Shown one piece after another: positions 35,266 through 49,649 of a DNA stretch of 64,000 bases (position 1 is the first letter of the stretch; each line of letters opens with the position of its first letter). The stretch lies in assembly GCF_023231945.1 (NCBI RefSeq), contig NZ_JAJLJH010000004.1:248001-312000 (forward strand), written 5' to 3'. The notes beneath the pieces are model-generated. The model was not told the DNA's origin and did no database searches. It worked only from the letters and a program-made list of their open reading frames with translations. Position numbers and translations under genes: made by a program. The DNA is from Scleromatobacter humisilvae. Its GTDB lineage: Bacteria; Pseudomonadota; Gammaproteobacteria; Burkholderiales; Burkholderiaceae_C.

Positions 35266-36498
35266 TCAGTGCTTCATCTGGCAGGACGTGGGCGTGCTCG
35301 CGACGTAGGCGTCGTAATGCGCGACCGGCGCGAACGTGTAGCCCGTGTTCTCGACCGAGTACGGATTCTTCGCGTCCGTCTTCTGCCAGACCGAGATCCA
35401 CAGGTCCTGCTGCAGCTGGTGGTCGGTCTTGCGCATCTCGATGTCGCCGTTGTAGCTCTTGAGCTTCAGGCCTTCCAGCGCCACGGCCACCTTGTTGGGG
35501 TCGGTCGACTTCGCCTTGGCCATGGCCTCGGACAGCAGCTGCAGCTCGGTGTAGAGGTCGGCGACATAGAAGTCGTCGTTGAACCTGGCCTTGAAGTCGT
35601 CCTGCAGCTTGCGGATCGGGCCGCCCATGTTGGGATGGCCATACCCCACGAAGTAGATGCGCCCGGCGCCGCCGGCGCCGAGTGACGTCGGCGTGCCGGA
35701 GTTGTTGGCGTAGTAGGTGAAGAACTTGACGTTGAGGCCGGCCTCGTTGGCCGCCTTGACCAGCAGCGAGAGGTCGGAGCCCCAGTTGCCGGTGATGATG
35801 GTGTCGGCGCCCGACGCCTTGATCTTGGCGACGTAGGGCGCGAAGTCGGTTACCTTGGCGAGCGGGTGCAGGTCCTCGCCGACGATCTCGATGTCCGGAC
35901 GCTTGCGCGCCAGGTCGGCCTTCGCGTACTTGGCCACCTGAACGCCGTGCGCGTAGTTCTGGCCGATGATGTAGACCTTCTTGATGTCCTTCTGGTCCTT
36001 GATGAAGGTGGTCAGCGCTTCCATCTTCATCGACGTGTCGGCGTCGAGCCGGAAGTGCCAGTAGCTGCACTTGCTGTTGGTCAGGTCGGGATCGACCGCC
36101 GCATAGTTCATGTAGAGCACTTCCTTGCCGGGATTGCGCTCGTTGTTCTTGTTGATGGCGTCCACCAGCGCGCCCGCCGAGCCCGAGCCGTCGCCCTGGG
36201 TGATGTAGCGGATGTTCTGGTCGAGGGCCGACTTCAGCGCCGTCAGCGACTCGGCCGGGCTCACCTTGTTGTCGAACGGCACGATCTCGAACTTCACGCC
36301 GGCCGGGTTGTTCTTGTTGAACAGCTCGGCGAGGTACTGGAAGCTCTTCAACTGGTTCTGGCCAATCGGGGCCATCAGCCCGGACAGCGGGTCGATCCAG
36401 GCGATCTTGACGGTCTCGCCCTTCTGCGCGAACGCGGCGCCGTGCTGCAGCGCCAGGGCGGCTAGTGCGAGGACGGCGAACTTCTTCGGGAAAGTCAT
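35266..36498 (-). CDS. ABC transporter substrate-binding protein (Leu/Ile/Val-binding family)
   Basis: A 410-residue periplasmic binding protein with signal peptide ([19 protein letters not shown]), then the type I fold: [60 protein letters not shown] and [13 protein letters not shown]. The start at 36498 gives the signal peptide; the frame is open further upstream without one. It is first gene of the unit that continues with livH, livM, livG and livF. The ligand cannot be read directly. Confidence 0.92.
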   Translation of the reverse strand: MTFPKKFAVLALAALALQHGAAFAQKGETVKIAWIDPLSGLMAPIGQNQLKSFQYLAELFNKNNPAGVKFEIVPFDNKVSPAESLTALKSALDQNIRYITQGDGSGSAGALVDAINKNNERNPGKEVLYMNYAAVDPDLTNSKCSYWHFRLDADTSMKMEALTTFIKDQKDIKKVYIIGQNYAHGVQVAKYAKADLARKRPDIEIVGEDLHPLAKVTDFAPYVAKIKASGADTIITGNWGSDLSLLVKAANEAGLNVKFFTYYANNSGTPTSLGAGGAGRIYFVGYGHPNMGGPIRKLQDDFKARFNDDFYVADLYTELQLLSEAMAKAKSTDPNKVAVALEGLKLKSYNGDIEMRKTDHQLQQDLWISVWQKTDAKNPYSVENTGYTFAPVAHYDAYVASTPTSCQMKH

Positions 36499-36595
36499 GG
36501 CTTTGTCTCCGTGGTCGCCGCGTGGCCCGCGGTCGTCGAGCGACGTTAGCGCAGTGCCGCGACGTCGCCTTGAGGGACTACCCCGAACAGCCGTG

Positions 36596-38260
<1,665 letters not shown>

Positions 38261-38359
38261 GCTTGTCTCCTTGTCGTTCGTCTCGCCCTCTCGCGAGCGT
38301 TGCCTTACTTTATAGCCCTTCGCCGGCCGCGCGCCAGGGGGCTCGCTAGACTGGCCGAA

Positions 38360-39922
38360 ATGACAGACACCGCTCCCATCGGACCCGACCCGTCGAACTG
38401 GATCAACCGCTTCGCGCGCTTCACGCAGGACGTGCCCGACGTCCGGCGCGACGACGAGACCGCGCCGTCGCCCGTGCGCCGCCACACCTTCGGCACCGAC
38501 CTGCCCGCCCAGGCCTTCCCCGACCCGCACTGGGTCGCCACGAGCGACGACTGCGCCGCGCTGCTGGGCTGGCCCGCCGACTGGGCCACGCGCGACGACT
38601 GGCGCGCGATCGACGTCCTCACCGGCCGCGCCACCTGGCCCGGCCTGCAGACGATGGCGACGGTCTACAGCGGGCACCAGTTCGGCGTCTGGGCCGGGCA
38701 GCTGGGCGACGGCCGCGCGCTGCTGCTGGGCGAATGGCAGGCTCGGCAAGGCGAGCCGTCGTTCGAGCTGCAGCTCAAGGGCGCGGGCCGCACGCCCTAC
38801 TCGCGCATGGGCGACGGCCGCGCCGTGCTGCGCTCGTCGATCCGCGAGTTCCTCTGCTCCGAGGCGATGCACGCGCTGGGCGTGCCCACCACGCGCGCGC
38901 TGGCGGTGGCCGGCTCGGCGCTGCCGGTGATGCGCGAGACGATGGAGACCGGCGCCGTCGTCACCCGCGTCGCGCCCAGCTTCCTGCGCTTCGGCCACTT
39001 CGAGCATTTCGCGCACACCGACCAGCACGACGCGCTGCGGCGCCTGGTGGACTTCACGATCGCAACCTGCTTCCCCGACTTGGCGGGCGGCCAGGACGGT
39101 CTCGACCCGCTGCACGCCTGGCTCGCCGAAGTGGTGCGCCGCACGGCCGCGATGGTCGCGCACTGGCAGGCTGTCGGCTTCGCGCACGGCGTGATGAACA
39201 CCGACAACATGTCCATCCTCGGCCTGACCATCGACTACGGTCCGTTCGGCTTCCTCGACGGCTTCGACCCCGGCCACATCTGCAACCATTCCGACACCGG
39301 CGGCCGCTACGCGTTCGCGCGCCAGCCCAACGTCGCGTGGTGGAACCTGCACGCGCTGGGCCACGCGCTCAAGCCGCTGTGCGACGACCCGGACACCACG
39401 CTGCCCGCCGTGCTCGACACCTTCGGCGACCACTTCGTCCAGGCCTACTCCGACCGCATGCGGGCCAAGCTGGGCCTGGAGCTCGCGCAGGACGGCGACA
39501 AGGCGCTGCTCGACGACCTGCTGGGCCTGCTGGCGGCCGAACGCGTCGACCACACGATCGCGATGCGGGCGCTCGGCGCCTTCGACCGCGGAACCGCGGC
39601 CACGCCGTCGGCGTTCCGCGACCACTTCATCGACCGCGGCGCCGCCGACGCCTGGGGCGAGCGCTACCTGCACCGGCTGGAATCGGAGACGCGCTCGGAC
39701 GCCGACCGCCGCGCCGCGATGGACCGCGTCAATCCGAAATACATCCTGCGGAACCATCTGGCCCAAAACGCGATCGATCAGGCCAGCAAGGGCGATTTCG
39801 GGGAGGTGCGTGCGCTGCACGAGCTGCTCCGGCGCCCGTACGACGAGCAGCCCGGCAATGCGCACTACGCCGCGCTTCCGCCCGATTGGGCGCGGCACAT
39901 CGAGGTGTCGTGCTCGTCCTGA
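38360..39922 (+). CDS. selO: Protein adenylyltransferase SelO (Cys form)
   Basis: A 520-residue pseudokinase-fold enzyme that AMPylates proteins (established for E. coli and eukaryotic SelO) and links to oxidative stress. Family blocks: MATVYSGHQFGVWAGQLGDG, LKGAGRTPYSRMGDGRAVLR, HGVMNTDNMSILGLTIDYGPFGF. It ends in SCSS, with Cys third from the end, exactly where human SelO has selenocysteine; this is the usual Cys version in bacteria. The start ATG at 38360 gives a family-typical N-terminus. Confidence 0.94.
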   Translation: MTDTAPIGPDPSNWINRFARFTQDVPDVRRDDETAPSPVRRHTFGTDLPAQAFPDPHWVATSDDCAALLGWPADWATRDDWRAIDVLTGRATWPGLQTMATVYSGHQFGVWAGQLGDGRALLLGEWQARQGEPSFELQLKGAGRTPYSRMGDGRAVLRSSIREFLCSEAMHALGVPTTRALAVAGSALPVMRETMETGAVVTRVAPSFLRFGHFEHFAHTDQHDALRRLVDFTIATCFPDLAGGQDGLDPLHAWLAEVVRRTAAMVAHWQAVGFAHGVMNTDNMSILGLTIDYGPFGFLDGFDPGHICNHSDTGGRYAFARQPNVAWWNLHALGHALKPLCDDPDTTLPAVLDTFGDHFVQAYSDRMRAKLGLELAQDGDKALLDDLLGLLAAERVDHTIAMRALGAFDRGTAATPSAFRDHFIDRGAADAWGERYLHRLESETRSDADRRAAMDRVNPKYILRNHLAQNAIDQASKGDFGEVRALHELLRRPYDEQPGNAHYAALPPDWARHIEVSCSS

Positions 39923-40037
39923 AATGCGCCTGCGCTAGACTTCGCCCCCGCGATCGCCGTTTCCCGTTCCTGCCGCGCTGCCTCCCGGCCGCCGCAAGCG
40001 CCCTCTGTTCGAACCTCACCCGGGCGCCCCGCCGACC

Positions 40038-40682
40038 ATGAAACTACTCTTCGACGTCCTGCCGCTGATCTTCTTCTTCGCGACCTACAAGTTCGCGGGG
40101 CACATGCCCGACCAGGGCGCGGCCTTCGCCACGCACTGGCTGGGCGCGATCGTCCAGGGCGGCGTCGTCGGCGCGACCGAGGCGCCCGCACTGCTGGCCA
40201 CGGTCGTCGTGCTCGCCGCGACGCTGGTGCAGGTCGCGTGGATGAAGGCCACCGGCCGCAAGATCGACATGGCACTGTGGATCAGCCTCGTGCTGATCGT
40301 CGTCTTCGGCGGCCTCACCGTGTGGTTCCACAACCAGATGTTCATCATGTGGAAGCCCAGCATCTACTTCTGGGGCACGGGCCTCGTGTTCTGGGCCAGC
40401 AAGACGCTGTTCAACAAGAACCTGTTCCGCGCCATGCTGGGCGCCGAGATCGAGTTGCCGGACCCGGTCTGGCAGCGCCTGAATTTCTCGTGGGTCGCGC
40501 TGTGCGCGCTGATCGGCCTGCTCAATCTCGCGGTGGTCTATTTCTGGCGCGACTACTGGGTGGCCTTCCACACCTTCGGCACCGTCGGCCTGATGCTGGC
40601 GTTCTTCGTCGGCGTGTTCTTCTACCTCGGCAAGCACCTCGAGCCGCACCCCGCCGCGGACGAGCCGGCACCGCGCGCATGA
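40038..40682 (+). CDS. yciB: Inner-membrane septation protein YciB (IspZ)
   Basis: A 214-residue protein with five or six membrane segments. MKLLFDVLPLIFFFATYKF is the conserved start; WFHNQMFIMWKPSIYFW and ALIGLLNLAVVYFWRDYWVAFHTFG are family hallmarks. YciB proteins influence septation and envelope homeostasis. The stop overlaps the start of the following bolA gene (ATGA), giving the common yciB-bolA-parvulin order. Confidence 0.93.
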   Translation: MKLLFDVLPLIFFFATYKFAGHMPDQGAAFATHWLGAIVQGGVVGATEAPALLATVVVLAATLVQVAWMKATGRKIDMALWISLVLIVVFGGLTVWFHNQMFIMWKPSIYFWGTGLVFWASKTLFNKNLFRAMLGAEIELPDPVWQRLNFSWVALCALIGLLNLAVVYFWRDYWVAFHTFGTVGLMLAFFVGVFFYLGKHLEPHPAADEPAPRA

Positions 40683-40951
40683 CCGCCGCCACGCTGCACG
40701 ACGCGCTGACACAGGCGCTGACCGAGCGGTTGCAACCCGTCGCGCTCGAGCTCGAGGACGACAGCGCCGCGCACGCGGGCCACGCTGGCGCGCGTTCCGG
40801 CGCGCATTTCAACCTGCGGATCGTGAGCGCCCGGTTCGCGGGATTGCCCCGGGTTGCCCGACATCGCCTCGTGTATGATGCCCTCCGCCCCTGGATGGCC
40901 GAGGGCGTCCATGCGCTCGCCATCGACGCCCGCACGCCGGACGAAGTCTGA
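40679..40951 (+). CDS. bolA: BolA family protein
   Basis: A 90-residue protein with the BolA fold: LQPVALELEDDSAAHAGHAG carries the conserved His, followed by GAHFNLRIVSARFAGLPRVARHRLVYDALRPWM. BolA proteins bind Fe-S clusters together with monothiol glutaredoxins and affect cell shape. The ATG overlaps the yciB stop, so translation is coupled. Confidence 0.92.
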   Translation: MTAATLHDALTQALTERLQPVALELEDDSAAHAGHAGARSGAHFNLRIVSARFAGLPRVARHRLVYDALRPWMAEGVHALAIDARTPDEV

Positions 40952-41135
40952 AAATCCCTTCCGCTTCGCATCCACGTCCCGGAACCTCGATAGAGTTTCT
41001 CGATGGGTGCCTTTTGATATGTCCCGGAGGTATCGGGTTTCTGCAACCTGAACTCCTCCGCGACATGGTGAAACCCCCCAGGAACTTGTTCGTCCCTGGT
41101 CACGTCCAAAACCGTTTGCTCGAAAGTCTCCCAGC

Positions 41136-41966
41136 ATGAATTTCAAATCCTCGGCCGCGTTGATCGGCATCCTCGCCCTGCCGCTGGCCGTGATGGCGCA
41201 GAACGTCGCCACCGTCAACGGCAAGCCCGTGCCGCAGGCGCGTGTCGACGCGCTGATCAAGTCGGCCACGCACGGCCAGGGCGACGCGCCGCCGGAACTC
41301 AAGCAGCAGGCCAAGGACACGGCCGTGATGCGCGAGATCTTCGCGCAGGCCGCCGAGAAGGACGGCGTCGCCAACTCGGCCGACTACAAGGCGCAGCTGG
41401 AGCTGGCCCGCCAGACCGTGCTGATCGGCATGCTGTTCCAGAACTTCGTCAAGACGCACCCGGTCACCGACGCCGACGCGAAGGCCGAGTACGACAAGAT
41501 CAAGGCCGAGCAGTCGGGCATGGAATACCACGCCCGCCACATCCTGGTCGACAGCGAAGACGACGCCAAGAAGCTGATCGCCCAGATCAAGGCCGGCGCC
41601 AAGTTCGAGGACCTGGCCAAGAAGAACTCGAAGGACACCGGCTCCGCCGAAAACGGTGGCGACCTCGACTGGGCCAAGCCGGGCGCCTACGTGCCCGAGT
41701 TCTCCACCGCGCTGCAAGGCCTGAAGAAGGGCCAGATGACCGAGACCCCGGTCAAGACGCAGTTCGGCTACCACATCATCAAGCTCGAGGACACGCGCCA
41801 GGCGCAGTTCCCGTCGTTCGATGAAGTCAAGGAAAAGGTCAAGCAGCAGATGGAACAGGTCAAGCTGCAGGAATACCAGGAAAGCCTGCGCAAGGCCGCC
41901 AAGACGGACTACAAGTTCGCCAGCGAGCAGCAGCAGCAGCAGGCGCCGGCTCCGGCCAAGAAGTAA
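41136..41966 (+). CDS. Periplasmic peptidyl-prolyl isomerase (parvulin)
   Basis: A 276-residue exported foldase. It has a signal peptide (LIGILALPLAVMAQN), a SurA-N-like helical chaperone part (about residues 20-130) and a parvulin domain (about residues 135-230) with YHARHILVDSEDDAKKLI, GDLDWAKPGAYVPEF and VKTQFGYHIIKLED. The last 15 residues are Gln/Pro-rich. It catalyses cis-trans isomerisation of prolyl bonds in outer-membrane and periplasmic clients. No strong SD is visible before the ATG. A terminator follows at 42009. Confidence 0.93.
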   Translation: MNFKSSAALIGILALPLAVMAQNVATVNGKPVPQARVDALIKSATHGQGDAPPELKQQAKDTAVMREIFAQAAEKDGVANSADYKAQLELARQTVLIGMLFQNFVKTHPVTDADAKAEYDKIKAEQSGMEYHARHILVDSEDDAKKLIAQIKAGAKFEDLAKKNSKDTGSAENGGDLDWAKPGAYVPEFSTALQGLKKGQMTETPVKTQFGYHIIKLEDTRQAQFPSFDEVKEKVKQQMEQVKLQEYQESLRKAAKTDYKFASEQQQQQAPAPAKK

Positions 41967-42008
41967 GCCTCCTTCGTCGCGGCGCCGCGTGCGCCGAGCT
42001 GAACCGCG

Positions 42009-42041
42009 AAAGCGCCCGCCTGCAAAGGCCGGGCGCTTTTT
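42009..42041 (+). terminator. Rho-independent terminator after the parvulin gene
   Basis: Stem AAAGCGCCCG, loop of eleven bases, CGGGCGCTTT, then a T run. It is a ten-base-pair perfect stem starting 43 bp after the stop codon at 41966. Confidence 0.88.
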
Positions 42042-42116
42042 CCTTGTGCTCGCGCGCTTTCCCTTGCGCGCACGAGCGAGGCCTAAGATGGGCGGCCGCC
42101 ACTTCGCCATGCCGCC

Positions 42117-43148
42117 ATGCGCCAATTCGCGCTGTTCGTTGCCAGCCTGCTGACCGCACTCGCCCTCGAGGCCCGTGCCGATCCGGTCACCTTCAGCATC
42201 GCCGCGCCGCAGGCCAGGCAGGTGTTCCTCGCCGGCGAGATGACCGACTGGGACGCCGGCAAGCGCGCGATGGAGCGCGACGACGCCGGCACCTGGCACG
42301 CGACGCTGGATCTCGAGCCCGGGCAGTGGGTGTACAAGTTCGTGGTCGACGGCCAGTGGGTGCACGATCCCGCCACGCCCGACCACGATGCCGACGGCCA
42401 GGGCGGCCAGCACTCGTTCGTGTTCGTCGGCGCGGGCCCATGGACAGTCGCGCCCGGCACGCCGCGCGGCGAGGTGCAGGTGCAGCAGGTCGCGTCGCGC
42501 GAGTTGGGGCAGACGATGTCGGTCAACGTCTACCTGCCGCCCGGCTTCAGGCGCGGCCAGGATCTGCCCGTGCTGTGGCTGCTGCACGGCAGCGGCATGG
42601 ACGCCGACCAGTGGTTCCGCACCGCCCACATCGAGCGCTACATGGATCACCTGCTCGCGGCCGGCAAGATCCGTCCGTTCGTGATCGTGATCCCCAGCGG
42701 CGCGCGCGGCGAGCACTCGTACGACGGCGCCAGCGAACGCTTCATCGCCACCGAGCTGCCGCTGTGGCTGCAGTCGACCTACGGCCTGCATCCGGGGCGC
42801 GCGAAGTCCGCGCTGGCGGGCATGTCGTTGGGCGGCTACGGCAGCGTGGCGCTGGCGGTGCGCCATCCGCAGCAGTACGGCTTCGGCGCCGGCCTCAGCG
42901 GCTGGTATCCGCCCGAACTGCTGCAGGAGATCGACAAGGCGCGCGGGCTGCCGACTCGATTCTTCCTGCGCTGCGGCGGCCAGGATCATCTGCTGCCGAC
43001 CAACCGCGACCTGGTCGCCGAGCTGAAGAAGCGCGACGTGCCCTTCGACTACGCCGAGGAGCCCGGCGGCCACACGTTCCATCTCTGGAGCCGCGAGACC
43101 GAGGCGATGCTGGAGGCGGTCGACGCCTACTTCGCGAGCGCGCGCTGA
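42117..43148 (+). CDS. Exported esterase with N-terminal E-set (CBM48-like) domain
   Basis: A 343-residue protein. Signal peptide, then an immunoglobulin-like E-set (about residues 22-105: VTFSIAAPQARQVFLAGEMTDWD, GQWVYKFVVDGQW). The second domain is an alpha/beta hydrolase of the putative esterase (D) family: SVNVYLPPGFRRG, LLHGSGMDADQW, nucleophile Ser in GMSLGGYGS, and the catalytic His probably in GGHTFHLW. E-set plus esterase architecture is known in ferric-enterobactin esterases and feruloyl esterases; the substrate is not settled. Convergent with ybbA eight bases away. Confidence 0.88.
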   Translation: MRQFALFVASLLTALALEARADPVTFSIAAPQARQVFLAGEMTDWDAGKRAMERDDAGTWHATLDLEPGQWVYKFVVDGQWVHDPATPDHDADGQGGQHSFVFVGAGPWTVAPGTPRGEVQVQQVASRELGQTMSVNVYLPPGFRRGQDLPVLWLLHGSGMDADQWFRTAHIERYMDHLLAAGKIRPFVIVIPSGARGEHSYDGASERFIATELPLWLQSTYGLHPGRAKSALAGMSLGGYGSVALAVRHPQQYGFGAGLSGWYPPELLQEIDKARGLPTRFFLRCGGQDHLLPTNRDLVAELKKRDVPFDYAEEPGGHTFHLWSRETEAMLEAVDAYFASAR

Positions 43149-43155
43149 GAGCCGC

Positions 43156-43839
43156 TCAGGCCGGCAACGCGTCCAGCAGCCGGCCCGCCTCGATGTGCAG
43201 CTGCCGATCGCAGCGCGCCGCGATCGACTTGTCGTGGGTGACGAGCACCAGCGTCGTGCCGATCTCGCGGTTCAGGTCGAACATCAGCTGCATCACGGTC
43301 TCGCCGGTGGCGAAGTCGAGGCTGCCGGTGGGCTCGTCGGCCAGCAGCACCTGCGGGCGCACGACGAAGGCGCGCGCCAGCGCCACGCGCTGCTGCTCGC
43401 CGCCGGACAGCACGCGCGGATAGTGGTTCAGCCGCTCGCCGAGGCCCACGCGCGCCAGCATCTCGGTGGCGCGCGCGCGGGCGTCGCGCGCGCCCGCGAG
43501 CTCGAGCGGCAGCATCACGTTCTCGAGCGCGGTGCGATGCGCCAGCAGCTGGAAGCTCTGGAAGACGAAGCCCACGCGCTCGGCGCGCACGGCGGCGCGC
43601 GCGTCCTCGCTGAGCGAGAACAGGTCGCTGCCGGCCATGCGGACCGAACCGGAGGTGGGAACGTCCAGGCCGGCGAGCAGTCCAAGCAGCGTGCTCTTGC
43701 CGGAGCCGGACGCGCCGACGATGGCGGCCGACTCGCGCGCGCTCAGGGTGAATGAGATGTCATGGAGAATCGTCAGGGTTCCGGTGGCGTCGCTCACCTG
43801 CCGGGTGAGGCGATCGACGACGATGATGGGCTCAGACAT
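43156..43839 (-). CDS. ybbA: ABC transporter ATP-binding protein, YbbA/LolD type
   Basis: A 227-residue ATPase with Walker A (GASGSGKST), signature LSGGEQQRVALARAF, Walker B VLLADEPTGSLD and switch VTHDKS. It belongs to the MacB/LolD group that drives lipoprotein or toxin export. The partner permease (YbbP) is not visible nearby. Its start codon lies within CATG, shared with the divergent tesA start, the same divergent tesA-ybbA order as in E. coli. Confidence 0.88.
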   Translation of the reverse strand: MSEPIIVVDRLTRQVSDATGTLTILHDISFTLSARESAAIVGASGSGKSTLLGLLAGLDVPTSGSVRMAGSDLFSLSEDARAAVRAERVGFVFQSFQLLAHRTALENVMLPLELAGARDARARATEMLARVGLGERLNHYPRVLSGGEQQRVALARAFVVRPQVLLADEPTGSLDFATGETVMQLMFDLNREIGTTLVLVTHDKSIAARCDRQLHIEAGRLLDALPA

Positions 43840-44512
43840 GCATTCACTTTTCGGGGCGCGGACGACGCGCCGCAGATTCCTGCACTTTAGCGCGAGCGTC
43901 GCGGCGGCGCTGACCCTCGGCCTTGCGGCCGCGCCGGCGAGCGCGGATGCCAGCCACGAGATCGTCGTCGTGGGCGACAGCGTCTCCGCCGAATACGGGC
44001 TGGCGCGCGGCGCCGGCTGGGTCGCGCTGCTGGGCCAGCGGCTGGCGGCCGAGAAGTCGCCCTGGTCGGTGGACAACGCGAGCATCAGCGGCGACACGAC
44101 GTCCGGCGGCCTCGCGCGCCTGCCCGCGGTGCTCAAGCAGCGTCATCCGAAGATCGTCGTGATCGAGCTGGGCGGCAACGACGCCTTGCGCGGCACGGCC
44201 ATGAGCGAGACGCGCAAGAACCTCGACGCCATGGTCACGCTGGCGACCGGCGCCGGCGCGCGCGTGGTGATCGCCGGCATGATGGTGCCGCCCAACTTCG
44301 GCCGCAAGTACCAGGCCGAGTTCGCGCAGATGTACGCCGACGTCGCCACCGCGCACCACGCCGCGCTGGTGCCGTTCATCTTCGCGGGCATCGCCGACCG
44401 CCCCGACGCGGACGACTGGTTCCAGGCCGACCGCATCCACCCGCTCGCCAAGGCGCATCCGATCATCCTCGACAACGTCTGGGCGCAGCTGAAGCCCTTG
44501 CTGAAGGCCTGA
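43838..44512 (+). CDS. tesA: Arylesterase/thioesterase I/lysophospholipase (TesA)
   Basis: A 224-residue periplasmic SGNH hydrolase. The N-terminus has a twin-arginine-like motif (TRRRFLHFSASVAAALTLG). Catalytic blocks: Ser in GDSVSAEYGL, Gly/Asn in GGNDALRG and Asp/His in DRIHPL. It hydrolyses aryl esters and acyl thioesters. The ATG at 43838 overlaps the ybbA start on the other strand by two bases, so the two promoters must lie within each other's coding sequence. Confidence 0.9.
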   Translation: MHSLFGARTTRRRFLHFSASVAAALTLGLAAAPASADASHEIVVVGDSVSAEYGLARGAGWVALLGQRLAAEKSPWSVDNASISGDTTSGGLARLPAVLKQRHPKIVVIELGGNDALRGTAMSETRKNLDAMVTLATGAGARVVIAGMMVPPNFGRKYQAEFAQMYADVATAHHAALVPFIFAGIADRPDADDWFQADRIHPLAKAHPIILDNVWAQLKPLLKA

Positions 44513-44515
44513 GCC

Positions 44516-45943
44516 TCAGCGCGCAGCGGCAGACGCGGCCTTGGCGGGCGCGATCGCCATCGACACCGTCGCGGCGCCCGCCGACAACGCCGTATGCCCG
44601 ACCGGCGCCGCCGGCGGCCCCATCGCCACGGACTTGTCGACCATGGCCACGAACGCCGGCTTGCGCAGCTCCGCGCCGCGCGGGCCCGGCATCGTCGACA
44701 CCGGCACATGCGGCAACAGCGCCAAAGAGCCGACCACCGTCAGCGCGCCCGGCACGGCGCGATTCGCGCCGGTGGCGGCGCCCGCGGGCGTCACGCGCGC
44801 GCGGCCGGGGATCGCGACCGGACGCCGGCTGGCCGGCGCCACGCTCGCGTCGGTCAGCGCGTTCCAGTATTTCGCCGACACGGCATAGCCCGGGAACACC
44901 GGCTCGTCGGGCGCGAGCGCGACCCAGCCGACAGCGGGCGCGCCGTCCAGCGTCAGCGCCGGCCCGCCCAACCAGCCCACCAGCGCCGGTGCGTAGACGG
45001 GCCGCGCCGCGCCCCATTGGCCAGGCGTCCAGGCCCAGTGGCCCTTCACCGACAGCCAGCGGCCGTAGTGGAACGGCGCGAAGCCCCAGGGCTCGTCGTC
45101 GATCCAGGTCCAGCCCCAGGGCGAGTTCCACGACCACGCGCCCTGCTGGTACGGCGCCCAGCCCGCCGGCAGCTTCGCCGGCGTCCACACGTTCAGCGCA
45201 CCCGACACGCTCCAGGCGCCGAAGCGCGCGAGGTCGGCGGCGCCGGTCATCTCGGGCGGGATCTTCATCGCCACGTTGACGGCCGCAAGCTTGTCGTCGG
45301 CCTGGTCGGCGGCGAGGACGGCGTCGCCAAACGCGTCCTTGACCGCGGGCACCGTGCGGTAGTGCGTGGCCTGCTGCGCGCCCGTGCGCCAGACCTCGGC
45401 GCGTTGCGGCGCCTTCACGGGCAGCGAACTGTCCGGCGCTTCCAGCAGCATGTCGCCCGACCAGGCCTGCGCCCCCAGCACGCCGCGCGCGACGCGGTCG
45501 AAGCGGTACTCGCCCTGGTGGTGCGGCACCCAGGCGCCCTCGTCCGTCTCGATGAACAGCTCGCCCGGGATGTCGTCCGAGCGCACCCGCACCGCCAGCT
45601 GGCCATGGTCGAAATGCAGGCGGATCTTCTGGTCGTCGAGCTGGGTGACGACGAGGTCGGTGTCGGGCCCCACGCGGACGACCGTCGAGCCGAACTCCAG
45701 CGTCGCCCGGCCGGTCTTGTCGGTGGAGACGCGGTCGCCGGTGGACAGCGGCTGGTTGCGCAGCAGCGTGTCCCAGGCGCCCTCGGGATTGATCGTGCGG
45801 ACCTCGCCTGCCGTCTCCGCAACGCGGCCGACGCGCGCCGGCGGATCGTCCTGCGCGTGCGCGGACGCCGCCACCAGACTGGAGACCAGCGCGAATGCGA
45901 ACCAGCGAACGGGACGACGGACGGGTGCGATCAAGGTGTGCAT
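44516..45943 (-). CDS. FecR-domain protein with DUF6600-type C-terminus
   Basis: A 475-residue exported protein. Signal peptide, then a FecR-like domain (about residues 38-140: GEVRTINPEGAWDTLLRNQP, GDRVSTDKTGRATLEFGSTV). The second region (about residues 235-350) contains the tryptophan-rich YGRWLSVKGHWAWTPGQWG and WIDDEPWGFAPFHYGRW repeats typical of DUF6600. The tail is Ala/Pro-rich and low-complexity. The function is unknown; such proteins are common in Burkholderiales envelopes. It is convergent with tesA with three bases between the stops. Confidence 0.85.
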   Translation of the reverse strand: MHTLIAPVRRPVRWFAFALVSSLVAASAHAQDDPPARVGRVAETAGEVRTINPEGAWDTLLRNQPLSTGDRVSTDKTGRATLEFGSTVVRVGPDTDLVVTQLDDQKIRLHFDHGQLAVRVRSDDIPGELFIETDEGAWVPHHQGEYRFDRVARGVLGAQAWSGDMLLEAPDSSLPVKAPQRAEVWRTGAQQATHYRTVPAVKDAFGDAVLAADQADDKLAAVNVAMKIPPEMTGAADLARFGAWSVSGALNVWTPAKLPAGWAPYQQGAWSWNSPWGWTWIDDEPWGFAPFHYGRWLSVKGHWAWTPGQWGAARPVYAPALVGWLGGPALTLDGAPAVGWVALAPDEPVFPGYAVSAKYWNALTDASVAPASRRPVAIPGRARVTPAGAATGANRAVPGALTVVGSLALLPHVPVSTMPGPRGAELRKPAFVAMVDKSVAMGPPAAPVGHTALSAGAATVSMAIAPAKAASAAAR

Positions 45944-46015
45944 GAGGATTCAACGCGTGACGAGAGTCGCAGGCCGACCGGCGTGGTCGCACGGGCCGCC
46001 GAGCAATCGGCGTGC

Positions 46016-46552
46016 TCAGTCGTCCGCGTTCGGATCCATGTCCGGAAACAGCACGCTGGTGTATCCGAACTGCGTGAGGTCGCGCATGCGCGTCGGGTAC
46101 AGCCGGCCGATCAGGTGGTCGCACTCGTGCTGCACCACGCGGGCGTGGAAGCCGTCGGCCTCGCGGGCGATGGCGTTGCCCAGTTCGTCGAAGCCGGTGT
46201 AGCGGATGCGCTCCCAGCGCGGCACGACGCCGCGCAGCCCCGGCACCGACAGGCAGCCCTCCCAGCCATCGACCTCGGTGTCGTCCAGCGGCGTGATCAC
46301 GGGGTTGATCAACACCGTCTTCGGAACGGGCGGCGCGTCGGGGTAGCGCACGTTGCTGTCGTAGCCGTAGATCACCAGCTGCAGGTCGACGCCGATCTGC
46401 GGCGCGGCCAGGCCGGCGCCGTTGGCGTGCTTCATCGTCTCGAACATGTCGGCGATCAGCTCGCGCATCTCGGGCGTGTCGAACTGCTCGACGGGCTTGG
46501 CGATGCGCAGCAGGCGCGGGTCGCCCATCTTGAGGATTTCGCGGACGGTCAT
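46016..46552 (-). CDS. def: Peptide deformylase
   Basis: A 178-residue iron enzyme that removes the formyl group from nascent proteins. The three conserved motifs are intact: [18 protein letters not shown] and QHECDHLIG. The ATG at 46552 is the family-typical start ([15 protein letters not shown]). It lies downstream of ligA on the same strand with 62 bp between them; def near ligA is not universal but both are housekeeping genes. Confidence 0.95.
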   Translation of the reverse strand: MTVREILKMGDPRLLRIAKPVEQFDTPEMRELIADMFETMKHANGAGLAAPQIGVDLQLVIYGYDSNVRYPDAPPVPKTVLINPVITPLDDTEVDGWEGCLSVPGLRGVVPRWERIRYTGFDELGNAIAREADGFHARVVQHECDHLIGRLYPTRMRDLTQFGYTSVLFPDMDPNADD

Positions 46553-46614
46553 GGTGGGCTGAGCCTTGAAGAGTGTCTTGGCGTGATTCTGCAACGCGGC
46601 GAGCAGTCGCATCG

Positions 46615-49645
<3,031 letters not shown>

Positions 49646-49649
49646 GCGC

